From: Deltaproteobacteria bacterium
Lineage (GTDB): Bacteria; Myxococcota_A; Polyangia; Haliangiales; J016
DNA: 44,700 nt
Reading direction: 5' to 3'
Assembly (NCBI GenBank): GCA_003696105.1
Contig: RFGE01000070.1
Coordinates: forward strand, 1-44,700
Part shown: piece by piece, positions 37,906-44,700 of the stretch
Layout of the letters: each line of letters starts with the position of its first letter
How positions within the stretch are numbered: position 1 is the stretch's first letter
Notes under the pieces: generated by a model
Databases searched by the model: none
What the model saw: the letters and a program-made list of their open reading frames with translations, nothing else
What the model was told of the DNA's origin: nothing
Translations under genes and position numbers: made by a program

Positions 37906-38511
37906 TCACCGCCCGACGTACGGCTCGAGCACCGCGCCGCGCGACATCGCGGCCAGCAGCGCCTCGGCAGCCCGCGGCGACCGCCGCGCCTCTCGTTCGA
38001 GCGGGCCGAGCACTTGCTGAAACGTGCCGCCGCCGCGCATCGGCCCGAGTCGTTGCCACGTCAACTCCGCGGCGACATACGCCGCACACTCGCCGATCGC
38101 GATGGCAAACTGCGGCGTCGCGATACGCGCGAGCCGCGCCAGCTCCGCGATCGTCCTGCCGCTGAGCCCACCGCCGGTGCGAACCCACGCCTCGACGGTG
38201 TCGCAGTCGTCGGCGTCGACGATGATCGACGACCGCGGCACGCCCGGCAGCCGCGCCGCTCGCGGCGCGATCGCGCCCCTCTCGGGCGGCGTGATCAGGT
38301 CCACGCGGCCGGCGGCAGAGCGAATGCTCACGTGCCGCACGAACCGCGCATCGCACGCCGCGTCCCGCGCGATCGCGCGCGCGCCCGCGAGCGGCATTTC
38401 GGTCCACTGTCCATCCGCCGCCGATACGTACAGGCTGTGGGCGTCGATCTCGACGCGCGCCCGCCGCGGCCGGCTAGGGATCTCGACGGTGGTCGCGACC
38501 CGCGGGACCAT
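37906..38511 (-). CDS. Cytoplasmic protein of unknown function
   Basis: A 201-residue protein without signal peptide or membrane segment. The N-terminal half is beta-rich (ARVEIDAHSLYVSAADGQW, RHVSIRSAAGRVDLITPPE). The C-terminal half is helical (TIAELARLARIATPQFAIAI, PRAAEALLAAMSRGAVLEP). I recognise no family. ATG 38511 is preceded by GAGGA 3 nt upstream of the start and by TAGCAT 8 nt upstream, so both initiation modes are possible. It converges on the propeller lipoprotein with 10 nt between stops. Confidence 0.7.
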   Translation of the reverse strand: MVPRVATTVEIPSRPRRARVEIDAHSLYVSAADGQWTEMPLAGARAIARDAACDARFVRHVSIRSAAGRVDLITPPERGAIAPRAARLPGVPRSSIIVDADDCDTVEAWVRTGGGLSGRTIAELARLARIATPQFAIAIGECAAYVAAELTWQRLGPMRGGGTFQQVLGPLEREARRSPRAAEALLAAMSRGAVLEPYVGR

Positions 38512-38519
38512 CTTTCCTC

Positions 38520-38525
38520 ATGCTA
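38520..38525 (-). promoter_or_regulatory. Candidate -10 box (TAGCAT)
   Basis: On the minus strand TAGCAT ends 8 nt before ATG 38511, with a GAGGA Shine-Dalgarno-like sequence in between. It is less clear-cut than the 6-7 nt cases. Confidence 0.35.
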
Positions 38526-38546
38526 GCACGCGCGCGCCGGCGCGCC

Positions 38547-39455
38547 TCAGTTGCAGGTACCGTACAGCTCCTGAATCTGCACGACGCCGGGGCCCACGCC
38601 CTTGGCCGTGCCGAACGTGCACCCCGCGCGCTGGCCGCCGTACTCCTGAAGCGGCTGCGTCCCGATCAGCAGGCCGCTGCCGTTTGCGCCCGTAGCTCCC
38701 GCCGCCGGCGACAGCACCGAGCGCGACAACGGCCCGCCGTCGGCAAAGTAATAGTCGTCGCCCGGCTGCGGCGTGCCGCCCTCGGTGATCGTCACGCCGG
38801 CCGCGGGTCGCCCCGACAAAAACGGAAACAGCGGCGGCTGCGAGGCATCGAGGAAGATGAGCGCAAGCGCGCCCATGTCGGAGAACGTCGCGCCGCCGAG
38901 CCCCGCCGCGGCGCTCCACGCGCGGTCGGTGTCGGCGCGCAGCGTGTAGGCGTTGACGCGAACCGCGCTGCCGGTGCTCGCCGGCACGATGGTGAGCACG
39001 GGCTCGTAAACATCGCCGGCGCCCGCGTCGTCGGTCGTGAGCACGAGCAATCCCGGGATCAACCCGGTGACGCCTTGCGCGACGAACCAGCCGCACGCAT
39101 CGGGCGTGGCCTCCGCCAGCGACGGGCCGCCCGGGAAGTCCACCGCATTGAAGAACCGCACCGTCACCGTGCCTCCTCCGGGCACGATCGACGTATCCTC
39201 GACGTCCAAAACGCGCCCGCACACGGTGATGCCGACGCCGCCCGGCGCGGGGCACGGCCCGTCCACCATCGCCGCGCAGCCGCCGGCGTCCGCGCCGCCG
39301 CCGTCCGGCGTCGCCGCGGCGTCGACCGCGGCGCGCGCATCGGCGCGCCCGTCCCCCGCATCGCCGAGCGCGGTGAGCACGTCCCCGGCCGTCGCATCGC
39401 ACGCGACGGACCACACGGCCAGCGCGCAGGCGACCCCCCGCGCTACCACGACCAT
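38547..39455 (-). CDS. Lipoprotein, last gene of the ECF sigma operon
   Basis: A 302-residue protein beginning MVVVARGVACALAVWSVAC, a signal peptide with the probable lipidated Cys at 19. A linker rich in Ala/Asp/Gly (ADARAAVDAAATPDGGGADA) is followed by a beta-rich domain (GVGITVCGRVLDVEDTSIV, GGTVTVRFFNAVDFPGG) resembling carboxypeptidase-regulatory or Ig-like folds. Few cysteines remain. Function is unknown. The start is inside the 3' end of the barrel-protein gene (13-nt overlap), so it is translated with that gene as the fourth member of the operon. Confidence 0.8.
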   Translation of the reverse strand: MVVVARGVACALAVWSVACDATAGDVLTALGDAGDGRADARAAVDAAATPDGGGADAGGCAAMVDGPCPAPGGVGITVCGRVLDVEDTSIVPGGGTVTVRFFNAVDFPGGPSLAEATPDACGWFVAQGVTGLIPGLLVLTTDDAGAGDVYEPVLTIVPASTGSAVRVNAYTLRADTDRAWSAAAGLGGATFSDMGALALIFLDASQPPLFPFLSGRPAAGVTITEGGTPQPGDDYYFADGGPLSRSVLSPAAGATGANGSGLLIGTQPLQEYGGQRAGCTFGTAKGVGPGVVQIQELYGTCN

Positions 39456-40420
39456 CCCACCCCCAGATAGGCCGCCACCCATCCGCCCTCCACGTTCACT
39501 CCGTCCGAACCGTCGACGCGACCGCGCACCGGATACACATGATAGCCGGTCTCGGCCGACAGCTCGATCGCGATCCGGCCGGCGCCGAGGATGCCGACCG
39601 TCGCGCGGGCGATCGGCGCCGCGAGCTTGCCCGACACGGTGCCGCCGGCGACGCCTGGCCCCGCCGGGCGCCCGGACAGGGTGACCGAGCCGACCCGGCC
39701 GCCGACGCCGGCGCGCGCGCGGAACGATCGCCATGATCGATGTACATACACCCACGCGCCCCCCCACAGCGCGGTCACGTCGACGGCGCCGAGCGGTTCG
39801 CGCCGCGTCCCCGATTCGACGAGCACGTCGGCCCCCCAGCCGATGCTCGCCGGCCCGTCGAACGCAACCCGCACCCCGCCGCCGAGCCGCCAGCCGTCGC
39901 GCCCCGCCACCGCGCCGCCGACCGCGGCCGCGGTCGCCCGCCATCGCGGCGGCGCGGCGGGCAGGCGCCGGGTCGCGATGGCGCGGGCCGATCGCCGCGT
40001 CGCCTCCGGCGCGCGCGCGTCGGCCGGCGCCACCTTCGGCGGCGCTTGCAGCTCAATCCAGCTCGCCACCAACAGCTCCATCATCGCGAGCGCGAGCAGC
40101 CGCTCGCGTCCCTTGGCGCCGAGCCGTATTCGGCGGGCGAGCGACTTGCCGGTGACCGGGTCGCGCACGCCCACTTGCACGAGCGGCCCGTCGCAGTGCG
40201 CGGTCACCGCGATGGCGTCCGGGTCGTCGCGCTCGACGGCCGACGGCACCGATGCGCCCAGCTCGAGCGCGAACAGCCGCCGCACCTCCGCGGCGTCGAC
40301 GTCGACGCACGCGTCGATGCGCAGCGACACCGCCACGCCCTCCGGAGGCGTCTGCGCGCGGACGCCCGCCGGCACCATCGCCGCGACCGCCGCGAGCGCT
40401 ACCGGTGCGCGGCCGACCAT
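39443..40420 (-). CDS. Exported barrel-like protein of the ECF sigma operon
   Basis: A 325-residue protein with a signal peptide (APVALAAVAAMVPAGVRAQ). Residues about 30-120 (VSLRIDACVDVDAAEVRRLF to LLALAMMELLVASWIEL) resemble a conserved periplasmic module that I associate with myxobacterial sigma/FecR operons. The rest is beta-rich and ends YLGVGWSW, with a terminal aromatic as in outer-membrane barrels. Two in-frame ATGs compete. The first (40429) overlaps TACAAT, and the second (40420) is exactly 7 nt after it. I choose 40420 as a leaderless start, so this gene may have an internal promoter. It overlaps the lipoprotein gene by 13 nt. Confidence 0.8.
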   Translation of the reverse strand: MVGRAPVALAAVAAMVPAGVRAQTPPEGVAVSLRIDACVDVDAAEVRRLFALELGASVPSAVERDDPDAIAVTAHCDGPLVQVGVRDPVTGKSLARRIRLGAKGRERLLALAMMELLVASWIELQAPPKVAPADARAPEATRRSARAIATRRLPAAPPRWRATAAAVGGAVAGRDGWRLGGGVRVAFDGPASIGWGADVLVESGTRREPLGAVDVTALWGGAWVYVHRSWRSFRARAGVGGRVGSVTLSGRPAGPGVAGGTVSGKLAAPIARATVGILGAGRIAIELSAETGYHVYPVRGRVDGSDGVNVEGGWVAAYLGVGWSW

Positions 40421-40427
40421 CGCAGCC

Positions 40428-40433
40428 ATTGTA
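40428..40433 (-). promoter_or_regulatory. Candidate internal -10 box (TACAAT) in the ECF sigma operon
   Basis: TACAAT on the minus strand ends 7 nt before ATG 40420 and overlaps the ATG at 40429. It lies between the tandem repeats and the barrel-protein gene, so the last two genes could be expressed separately. Confidence 0.55.
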
Positions 40434-40448
40434 CCGCCGCGGCGGCGG

Positions 40449-40590
40449 GCGGCCGCGGCGCGCGGCGCAGCCCACCGGGTCACTCGCCGGCGGCCGCGGC
40501 GCGCGGCGCAGCCCACCGGGTCACTCGCCCGGCGGCCGCGGCGCGCGGCGCAGCCCACCGGCCACCGGGTCACTCGCCGGCGATGCGCCG
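40449..40590. repeat. 41-42-bp tandem repeat spanning the fecR-TPR stop codon, three copies
   Basis: Copies start at 40449, 40490 and 40532 with the core GCGGCCGCGGCGCGCGGCGC followed by AGCCCACCGGGTCACTCGCC. The third copy has an extra CCACCGG. TCACTCGCC is the reverse complement of the fecR-TPR end (Gly-Glu-stop), so the gene's last codons and stop are repeated twice more downstream. Confidence 0.92.
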
Positions 40591-41604
40591 CATCTCGCGC
40601 ACGCGATGCCCGTTCGGGTAGCGCCGCAGGTAGTCGCGCGCGCGATCGCGTGCGCGTGCCGCCTCACCCGCTCGCGCCCACGCCTCGGCCTCCCGCGCGA
40701 GCGCGTCTTCGGCCAGCGGGCCGTCGGGCGCGAGCGCGCGCGCCCGCGCGAATGCGTGCGCCGCCTCGCGCGGATCGCCCAGTTCGTCGAGCCACACCCG
40801 CCCGAGGGTGAACGCCGCCAGCGGCGCCCGCGGATCGCGCGGGTAGTCGCGCACGACCGCGGCCAGCGGGTCGACGGCGGCGCGCGACCGGCGGCCGGCG
40901 CGCGCGCGATCGGCCTCGCGCAACAGATCCGCCACCCGCTCGCGCGGCGACCGCTCCCGCGGCGGCGCGGCGGCGCGCGCCGGTGGCGCGTCGACCGCGT
41001 CGGGCGGTGGGAACCGCGCGGTGTCCCCCGCGCGCACCTGCGTCCGCTGTCCCCGCCACTCGACCTCGAGCACGCCGTCGCCGGCCCACACCTCGGTCGC
41101 GCCGTCGTAGCGCGCGACCGAAAATTCCGCCGCGTACACCGCGATGCGCACGTCGCCGCTCACCACCTGCAGCGGCCGCTGCGGCCGGCGCGGCGCGTGA
41201 AACACCGCCTTGCCCGCGACGACGCGCACCTCGGCGCGGTCGCCCGCGTCGCGCACCACCTCGACCGCCGCGCCATCCGACCCCGCCTGCACCACCGTCC
41301 CGTCGCCCAGGGTTGCCAGCGACTCCACCGTCGGGGACGGCTCCGGGGCGAGCGGCGTGACCACCGGCGGGGGCGCCGGTTCCGCCCGCCGCGCCACCGG
41401 CTCGGGCGCTCGTCGCGACGGCGCGAGCCGGTACGCCGCCATCGCGACCGCCGCCGCGCACGCCGCCGCCCCGATCGTTCGCGCGACCGCGCGCCGCCGC
41501 CGGCGCACGCGCAGGCCGCGCCACGTGCGGTCGGCCCGCTCCGGCGTCCAGTCGACGTCGACGTGGCCGAGCGCTTCGCCAAGCTTGTCGGGCAGATCAT
41601 TCAT
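40570..41604 (-). CDS. FecR-domain transmembrane protein with C-terminal TPRs (probable anti-sigma partner)
   Basis: A 344-residue protein. The N-terminus (1-38) is cytoplasmic and ends in a run of arginines. One membrane helix follows (about 39-58, AVARTIGAAACAAAVAMAAY), then a Pro-rich linker. A FecR-like periplasmic domain (about 90-200) contains VVSGDVRIAVYAAEFSVARY. TPR-like helices (about 225-335) contain PLAAFTLGRVWLDELGDPREA. In myxobacteria such proteins are encoded with an ECF sigma factor and probably hold it at the membrane until a periplasmic signal arrives. ATG 41604 overlaps the sigma stop by 8 nt. Its own stop lies in the first unit of a 41-bp repeat. Confidence 0.9.
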   Translation of the reverse strand: MNDLPDKLGEALGHVDVDWTPERADRTWRGLRVRRRRRAVARTIGAAACAAAVAMAAYRLAPSRRAPEPVARRAEPAPPPVVTPLAPEPSPTVESLATLGDGTVVQAGSDGAAVEVVRDAGDRAEVRVVAGKAVFHAPRRPQRPLQVVSGDVRIAVYAAEFSVARYDGATEVWAGDGVLEVEWRGQRTQVRAGDTARFPPPDAVDAPPARAAAPPRERSPRERVADLLREADRARAGRRSRAAVDPLAAVVRDYPRDPRAPLAAFTLGRVWLDELGDPREAAHAFARARALAPDGPLAEDALAREAEAWARAGEAARARDRARDYLRRYPNGHRVREMRRIAGE

Positions 41605-42151
41605 TGCCGACCTCCTGGACCGACCTCGCGGCTCGCCGGCCCAATTTCCCCTTGTCGTCGTTTACCGCGGCGGTAATCGCATCTTGCGCCGCCTTGATCC
41701 GGCGTTTCGCCGTGGCGAGGGAGCAGCCGCACAGCTCGGCCACCCGCTCGAGCCGCTCCCCTTCGACGTAGCGGAGCGTCCACGCGAGCCGCTGGTCGAC
41801 CGGCAGCCGGTCGAGCACGCGGTACACGCCGGCGATCATCGCGCGGTGTTCCGGCGACGCGCCGCGGTCGGCGACCTCGTAGTAGTCGTCGGCCGCGTCG
41901 AGATGCAACAGCGCACGCAGCCTGCGCGCGCGCAGCCGGCGGCGACACTGCCGCACCGCGACGGTCGCGAGCCACCCCTTGACCGCATCCGGGTCGCGGA
42001 TCTGCCGAATCCCGCGGTGGGCCGCGAGAAACACGTCCTGGATGAGGTCGTCCACCTCGTCGTCGCGCCCGAGCAGCCGATGGCCGATCCGCGCCACGTA
42101 CGGGGCGTACCGGCGAAAGAACTGCTCCAAGTCGAGGGCCGCTTCGTCCAT
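41597..42151 (-). CDS. ECF-family RNA polymerase sigma factor
   Basis: A 184-residue sigma factor with region 2 (FFRRYAPYVARIGHRLLGRD, then VDDLIQDVFLAAHRGI) and region 4 (LPVDQRLAWTLRYVEGERLE, then VAELCGCSLATAKRRIKAA). Regions 1.1 and 3 are absent, as expected for the ECF class. It would direct RNA polymerase to stress-type promoters after release by the FecR-TPR protein. ATG 42151 places region 2 close to the N-terminus. In-frame ATG 42208 and TTG 42238 would give 203 or 213 residues and cannot be excluded. TAAGAT at 42264-42259 (minus strand) is a possible -10. The 8-nt overlap with the next gene indicates coupling. Confidence 0.93.
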   Translation of the reverse strand: MDEAALDLEQFFRRYAPYVARIGHRLLGRDDEVDDLIQDVFLAAHRGIRQIRDPDAVKGWLATVAVRQCRRRLRARRLRALLHLDAADDYYEVADRGASPEHRAMIAGVYRVLDRLPVDQRLAWTLRYVEGERLERVAELCGCSLATAKRRIKAAQDAITAAVNDDKGKLGRRAARSVQEVGNE

Positions 42152-42350
42152 GGAAAGCGCGGCGAGGCGAAGTTCGAGCGCCCCCGGCGGATGCTCGCGC
42201 GCGATCATCTCGATCCGGCAGTGGTCCGCGGGGGGCAAAACGGCTCAGGCCATACGGAATCTTACGGGGTTGCGGACTCGCACAGAAGCCCCGGGCGCCA
42301 TTCGTGCCGATTTGAAACCGGGGGCCGGCCCGTGACACGATGGATCGCGC

Positions 42351-43055
42351 ATGGGTGCGAGGGGGATCGCCGCGGCGCTGGCGGCCGTCGCCGGCGCCGT
42401 GACGGCGCGGGCGCAGACCTGCCCGGCGCCCGCCGGCGCCGCTCCCTCGCTCCGCGCGGCCACCGCATCCGCGCGCCACGCCTTTCTGGCCGGCGCGCTC
42501 GCCCGCGAACGCCATCGCGGCCGCTGGTGGAACCTCGGCTGGGGCTGGGGATTCGTCGCGGCGACCGCGGGACAGGCGGCGGTCGGCGCCGCGATCGACG
42601 AGGACAGCGCCCTGTGCCGCGCGTGCCAGTTCGTCGGCGCCGGCAAGTCGGCGATCGGCGTCGTGGCGACCTGGGTGCTGTATCCCGTGCGCGTGCGCGC
42701 GGTCGCGCCGCGCGCGGCGCCGACCTGCGCCGACGTCGCGGCCGCCGAGCGCGCGCTGGCCGACGCCGCCGCGAGCGAGCGCGTCCCGTGGTTGCGCCAC
42801 GCCGAGGGCATCGCGCTCAACGCGGCCGGCGTCGTCTACCTCGGCCTGGCGCACGACGAGTGGCGCAACGGCTTGATCGGCGCGGCAGTCGGCGTCGCCG
42901 TCGGCGAACTGCGGCTGTGGTCGCGTCCGCGCGGGGCGATCGCGGCGTTGCGCGCGTACCGCGCCGGGCGGCTTGCGCCCGCGCGCGCCACAAACTGGCA
43001 CGTGAGCCCCACCTTCGGCGGAGCCGCCGGATTCGTTGTCACCGGAACATTCTGA
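42351..43055 (+). CDS. Exported protein of unknown function
   Basis: A 234-residue protein starting MGARGIAAALAAVAGAVTARAQ, a signal peptide probably cleaved after ARA. The mature part has two hydrophobic segments (GWGWGFVAATAGQAAVGAAI and GLIGAAVGVAVGELRLW) and Cys residues at CRAC. It ends GGAAGFVVTGTF, compatible with a terminal membrane or beta strand. I recognise no family. It is divergent from the sigma-factor operon; the 199-nt gap between starts shows no strong promoter on this strand. The FadL-type gene follows on the same strand after 37 nt and may share its transcript. Confidence 0.72.
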   Translation: MGARGIAAALAAVAGAVTARAQTCPAPAGAAPSLRAATASARHAFLAGALARERHRGRWWNLGWGWGFVAATAGQAAVGAAIDEDSALCRACQFVGAGKSAIGVVATWVLYPVRVRAVAPRAAPTCADVAAAERALADAAASERVPWLRHAEGIALNAAGVVYLGLAHDEWRNGLIGAAVGVAVGELRLWSRPRGAIAALRAYRAGRLAPARATNWHVSPTFGGAAGFVVTGTF

Positions 43056-43092
43056 TCGGCGCGCTGGCCGCCGGAATTCGCAGCCACATGTC

Positions 43093-44658
43093 ATGACTTG
43101 CACCGCAACCACGTCACTCGCCATCGCGACGGCCGCCCTCGTCGCCGCGCGCATCGCGGCGGCCGGCGGCCTGGTCGTCCCCGGCATGGGCCCGCAGGCG
43201 CAGGCGCGCGCCGGCGCGTTCGTCGCCAAGGCCGACGACCCGACCGCGCTGGCCCACAATCCGGCCGGCTTCGCCAAGCTCGACGGCACCGTCGCGTTCA
43301 TCGGAGCGAACTTCGTGCGCATGGCGCTCGCGTTCGCGCGGACCGGCGCCTACGAGGACCTGCCCGAGGCCGACGAACCGTACGAGGGCCTGCCCTACCC
43401 GGAGGTCGAAAGCCATCCGTCGCCGTCACCGGGCATCGGCGGCTTCCAGGCGGTCCCGTACGTCGCCGTGACCACCGACTTCGGCCACCCGCAGTGGCCG
43501 GTGCGCGCCGCGATCGGGCTGTACTCGCCGCAGGGCTACGCCGCCCGCGCGTTCCCCGAGACCGTCACCGTCGCCGGCGTCGATGCGCCGGCGCCGCAGC
43601 GCTACGACGTGTTCGAGCAATACGGCCAGGTCGCGCATCCGTCCGTGGCGCTCGCGTACGCCGCGACTCCGACGCTGTCGTTCGGCGCGCGCGCCTCGTG
43701 GGGGTTCGCCCGGATCCGCACCCGCAAGGTCGTCTGGGCGATCCGCAACTACGAGGAGTGGATCGAAAAGGACAGCGTGACGACCATCCGCACGACCGAC
43801 CCGTTCATCCCGTCGTTCGGGCTCGGCGCGCTGTGGTCGCCGTCGCCGGCGTGGGAGTTCGGAGTCGGCTACGCGAGCGCCGTGCACGTCCGCTCGAAGG
43901 GCACCGTCCGCTCGCAACCCGGGTCCGCCGTTCCGGCCGGCAACGCGAACCTGATTCCGATCGACGACGAGTTCGCCCGCTGCGCGCCCGGCGGCGTCGA
44001 AGGCGCGCTCAAGATCTGCCTCGACTTCGACCTGCCGCAGACCGTCCACGCCGGCGGCCGCTGGATCGCGCGCGACGCGGGCGGCCGCGAGCGCGCGGAC
44101 GTCGAACTCGACGTCAAATGGGAGCAGTGGTCGAAGGCCGGCGTCACGACGACCACGACCGACGCGATCGCCGCCAACGGGCCGCTGGACGTCGCCCGCA
44201 TCCGCCACGGCTTCATCGACGTCGTCTCGATCCGGCTCGGCGGCGCGTACGCGCTGCCGGTCGCGCAGCGCGCCGTCCAGTTGCGCGCCGGCGTCGCGTG
44301 GGACACGAAGACGGCCCCGCTGAGTTGGACGCGCGTCGACCAAGACGGCAAGCCGCGCGCGACGCTCGCGACCGGCGTCGCCTACACGGCGGATCGCTGG
44401 CGCATCGAACTCGGCGGCGGGTACGTGTGGGAACCCGACCGCACGGTTCCGGACGACTGCAAGCCGCCGTCGGGTCCGACGCGCGACGACCCCGGGTGCC
44501 AGCCGGGGGGAGTCGAGACCCCGGTCGCGGACCGAAGTCGCCCCGATCCGGCGCAGCCGCTCACCGGCGCGAACAACCAGATCGAGAGCCCGTTCAATGC
44601 GGGCACGGTGCGGTCGCACTACGTGTTGCTCCACGCCGGCGTGACCGCCTGGTTCTGA
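43093..44658 (+). CDS. FadL/OmpP1-family outer-membrane transporter
   Basis: A 521-residue outer-membrane barrel. After a signal peptide (TSLAIATAALVAARIAAAGG) comes the FadL N-terminal plug signature: GMGPQAQARAGAFVAKADDP then TALAHNPAGFAKLDG. Strand-like segments continue to the terminal aromatic (LLHAGVTAWF). FadL proteins pass long-chain fatty acids or other hydrophobic molecules through the outer membrane. ATG 43093 is chosen as closest to the signal peptide. An out-of-frame ATG-TCA-TGA begins 5 nt earlier and ends on it. GTG or ATG codons farther upstream (43036) would add a charged stretch unlike a signal peptide. Confidence 0.94.
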   Translation: MTCTATTSLAIATAALVAARIAAAGGLVVPGMGPQAQARAGAFVAKADDPTALAHNPAGFAKLDGTVAFIGANFVRMALAFARTGAYEDLPEADEPYEGLPYPEVESHPSPSPGIGGFQAVPYVAVTTDFGHPQWPVRAAIGLYSPQGYAARAFPETVTVAGVDAPAPQRYDVFEQYGQVAHPSVALAYAATPTLSFGARASWGFARIRTRKVVWAIRNYEEWIEKDSVTTIRTTDPFIPSFGLGALWSPSPAWEFGVGYASAVHVRSKGTVRSQPGSAVPAGNANLIPIDDEFARCAPGGVEGALKICLDFDLPQTVHAGGRWIARDAGGRERADVELDVKWEQWSKAGVTTTTTDAIAANGPLDVARIRHGFIDVVSIRLGGAYALPVAQRAVQLRAGVAWDTKTAPLSWTRVDQDGKPRATLATGVAYTADRWRIELGGGYVWEPDRTVPDDCKPPSGPTRDDPGCQPGGVETPVADRSRPDPAQPLTGANNQIESPFNAGTVRSHYVLLHAGVTAWF

Positions 44659-44700
44659 CGGCGATCGCCGCACGCGCCGGGTTTCGAACGGAGGTTTCGC

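Noticed and set aside
42249-42254. TATGGC as a leaderless -10 for the sigma-factor gene (TTG 42238)
   Set aside because: The spacing is 10 nt and the last base is not T. A TAAGAT nearby fits a leadered transcript equally well, so the start stays unresolved.
43088-43096. ATG-TCA-TGA mini-ORF ending on the FadL start codon
   Set aside because: It resembles the glycosyltransferase case, but no -10-like hexamer lies at the right distance, so chance is likely.

Overview
The window is a very GC-rich (clearly above 70%), gene-dense piece of bacterial chromosome. It most resembles Myxococcota of the Haliangiales/Polyangiales type. This rests on content: several Cys-rich lipoproteins, a beta-propeller lipoprotein with a PDAG-type linker, an ECF sigma/FecR-TPR operon, PAS-Hpt kinase architecture, and overlapping GTGA gene junctions. 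I see no rRNA, tRNA, CRISPR array, prophage or complete insertion sequence. At this GC content nearly every frame is open, so most long antisense ORFs are shadows. I annotate 40 protein genes, including one cut by the left edge.

Layout. 1-5260: the end of a CheA-like PAS/Hpt kinase, a TudS-like DUF523-DUF1722 protein, a membrane glycosyltransferase and a class III nucleotidyl cyclase. 5261-7922: a LysR regulator divergent from a YceI lipoprotein and a membrane protein, with an AT-rich operator between them. 7954-12504: BipA/TypA, a PilZ protein, and a translationally coupled kinase-like (DUF6206-type) protein plus class III aminotransferase. 12564-16304: FAD oxidoreductase, DUF1365 and CFA-synthase-like methyltransferase, a lipid-modification cassette, then a zinc-ribbon membrane protein. 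16328-19177: a membrane-anchored FMN glutamate-synthase-like protein leading into NhaA. 19397-23458: DUF924, EI24, a small palindrome-ended mobile element inserted at the EI24 stop codon, a secreted somatomedin-B/Kazal protein, HemJ, and an orphan PolX-associated domain. 23556-27521: an ILVBL-like ThDP enzyme, an M19 dipeptidase homologue with an altered metal site, and two small proteins. 27552-29313: a lipoprotein, barrel protein and ApaH operon. 29521-38511: a lipoprotein, the gltBD operon, a propeller lipoprotein and an unknown protein. 38547-42151: an ECF sigma, FecR-TPR, barrel protein and lipoprotein operon. 42351-44658: an exported protein and a FadL-type outer-membrane protein.

The most striking pattern is not a single gene. 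At least nine genes have a perfect TANNNT hexamer ending exactly 6 or 7 nt before the start codon, and several near matches exist. This is the geometry expected for leaderless mRNAs. Other genes (yceI, the Kazal lipoprotein, nhaA, gltD) carry clear Shine-Dalgarno sequences, so the organism probably uses two initiation modes. Two genes (lysR and fecR-TPR) have tandem duplications that span their stop codons. Four junctions use the same GTGA stop/start overlap.

Coordinates and motifs are read directly from the sequence. Family names come from motif recognition without database searches.
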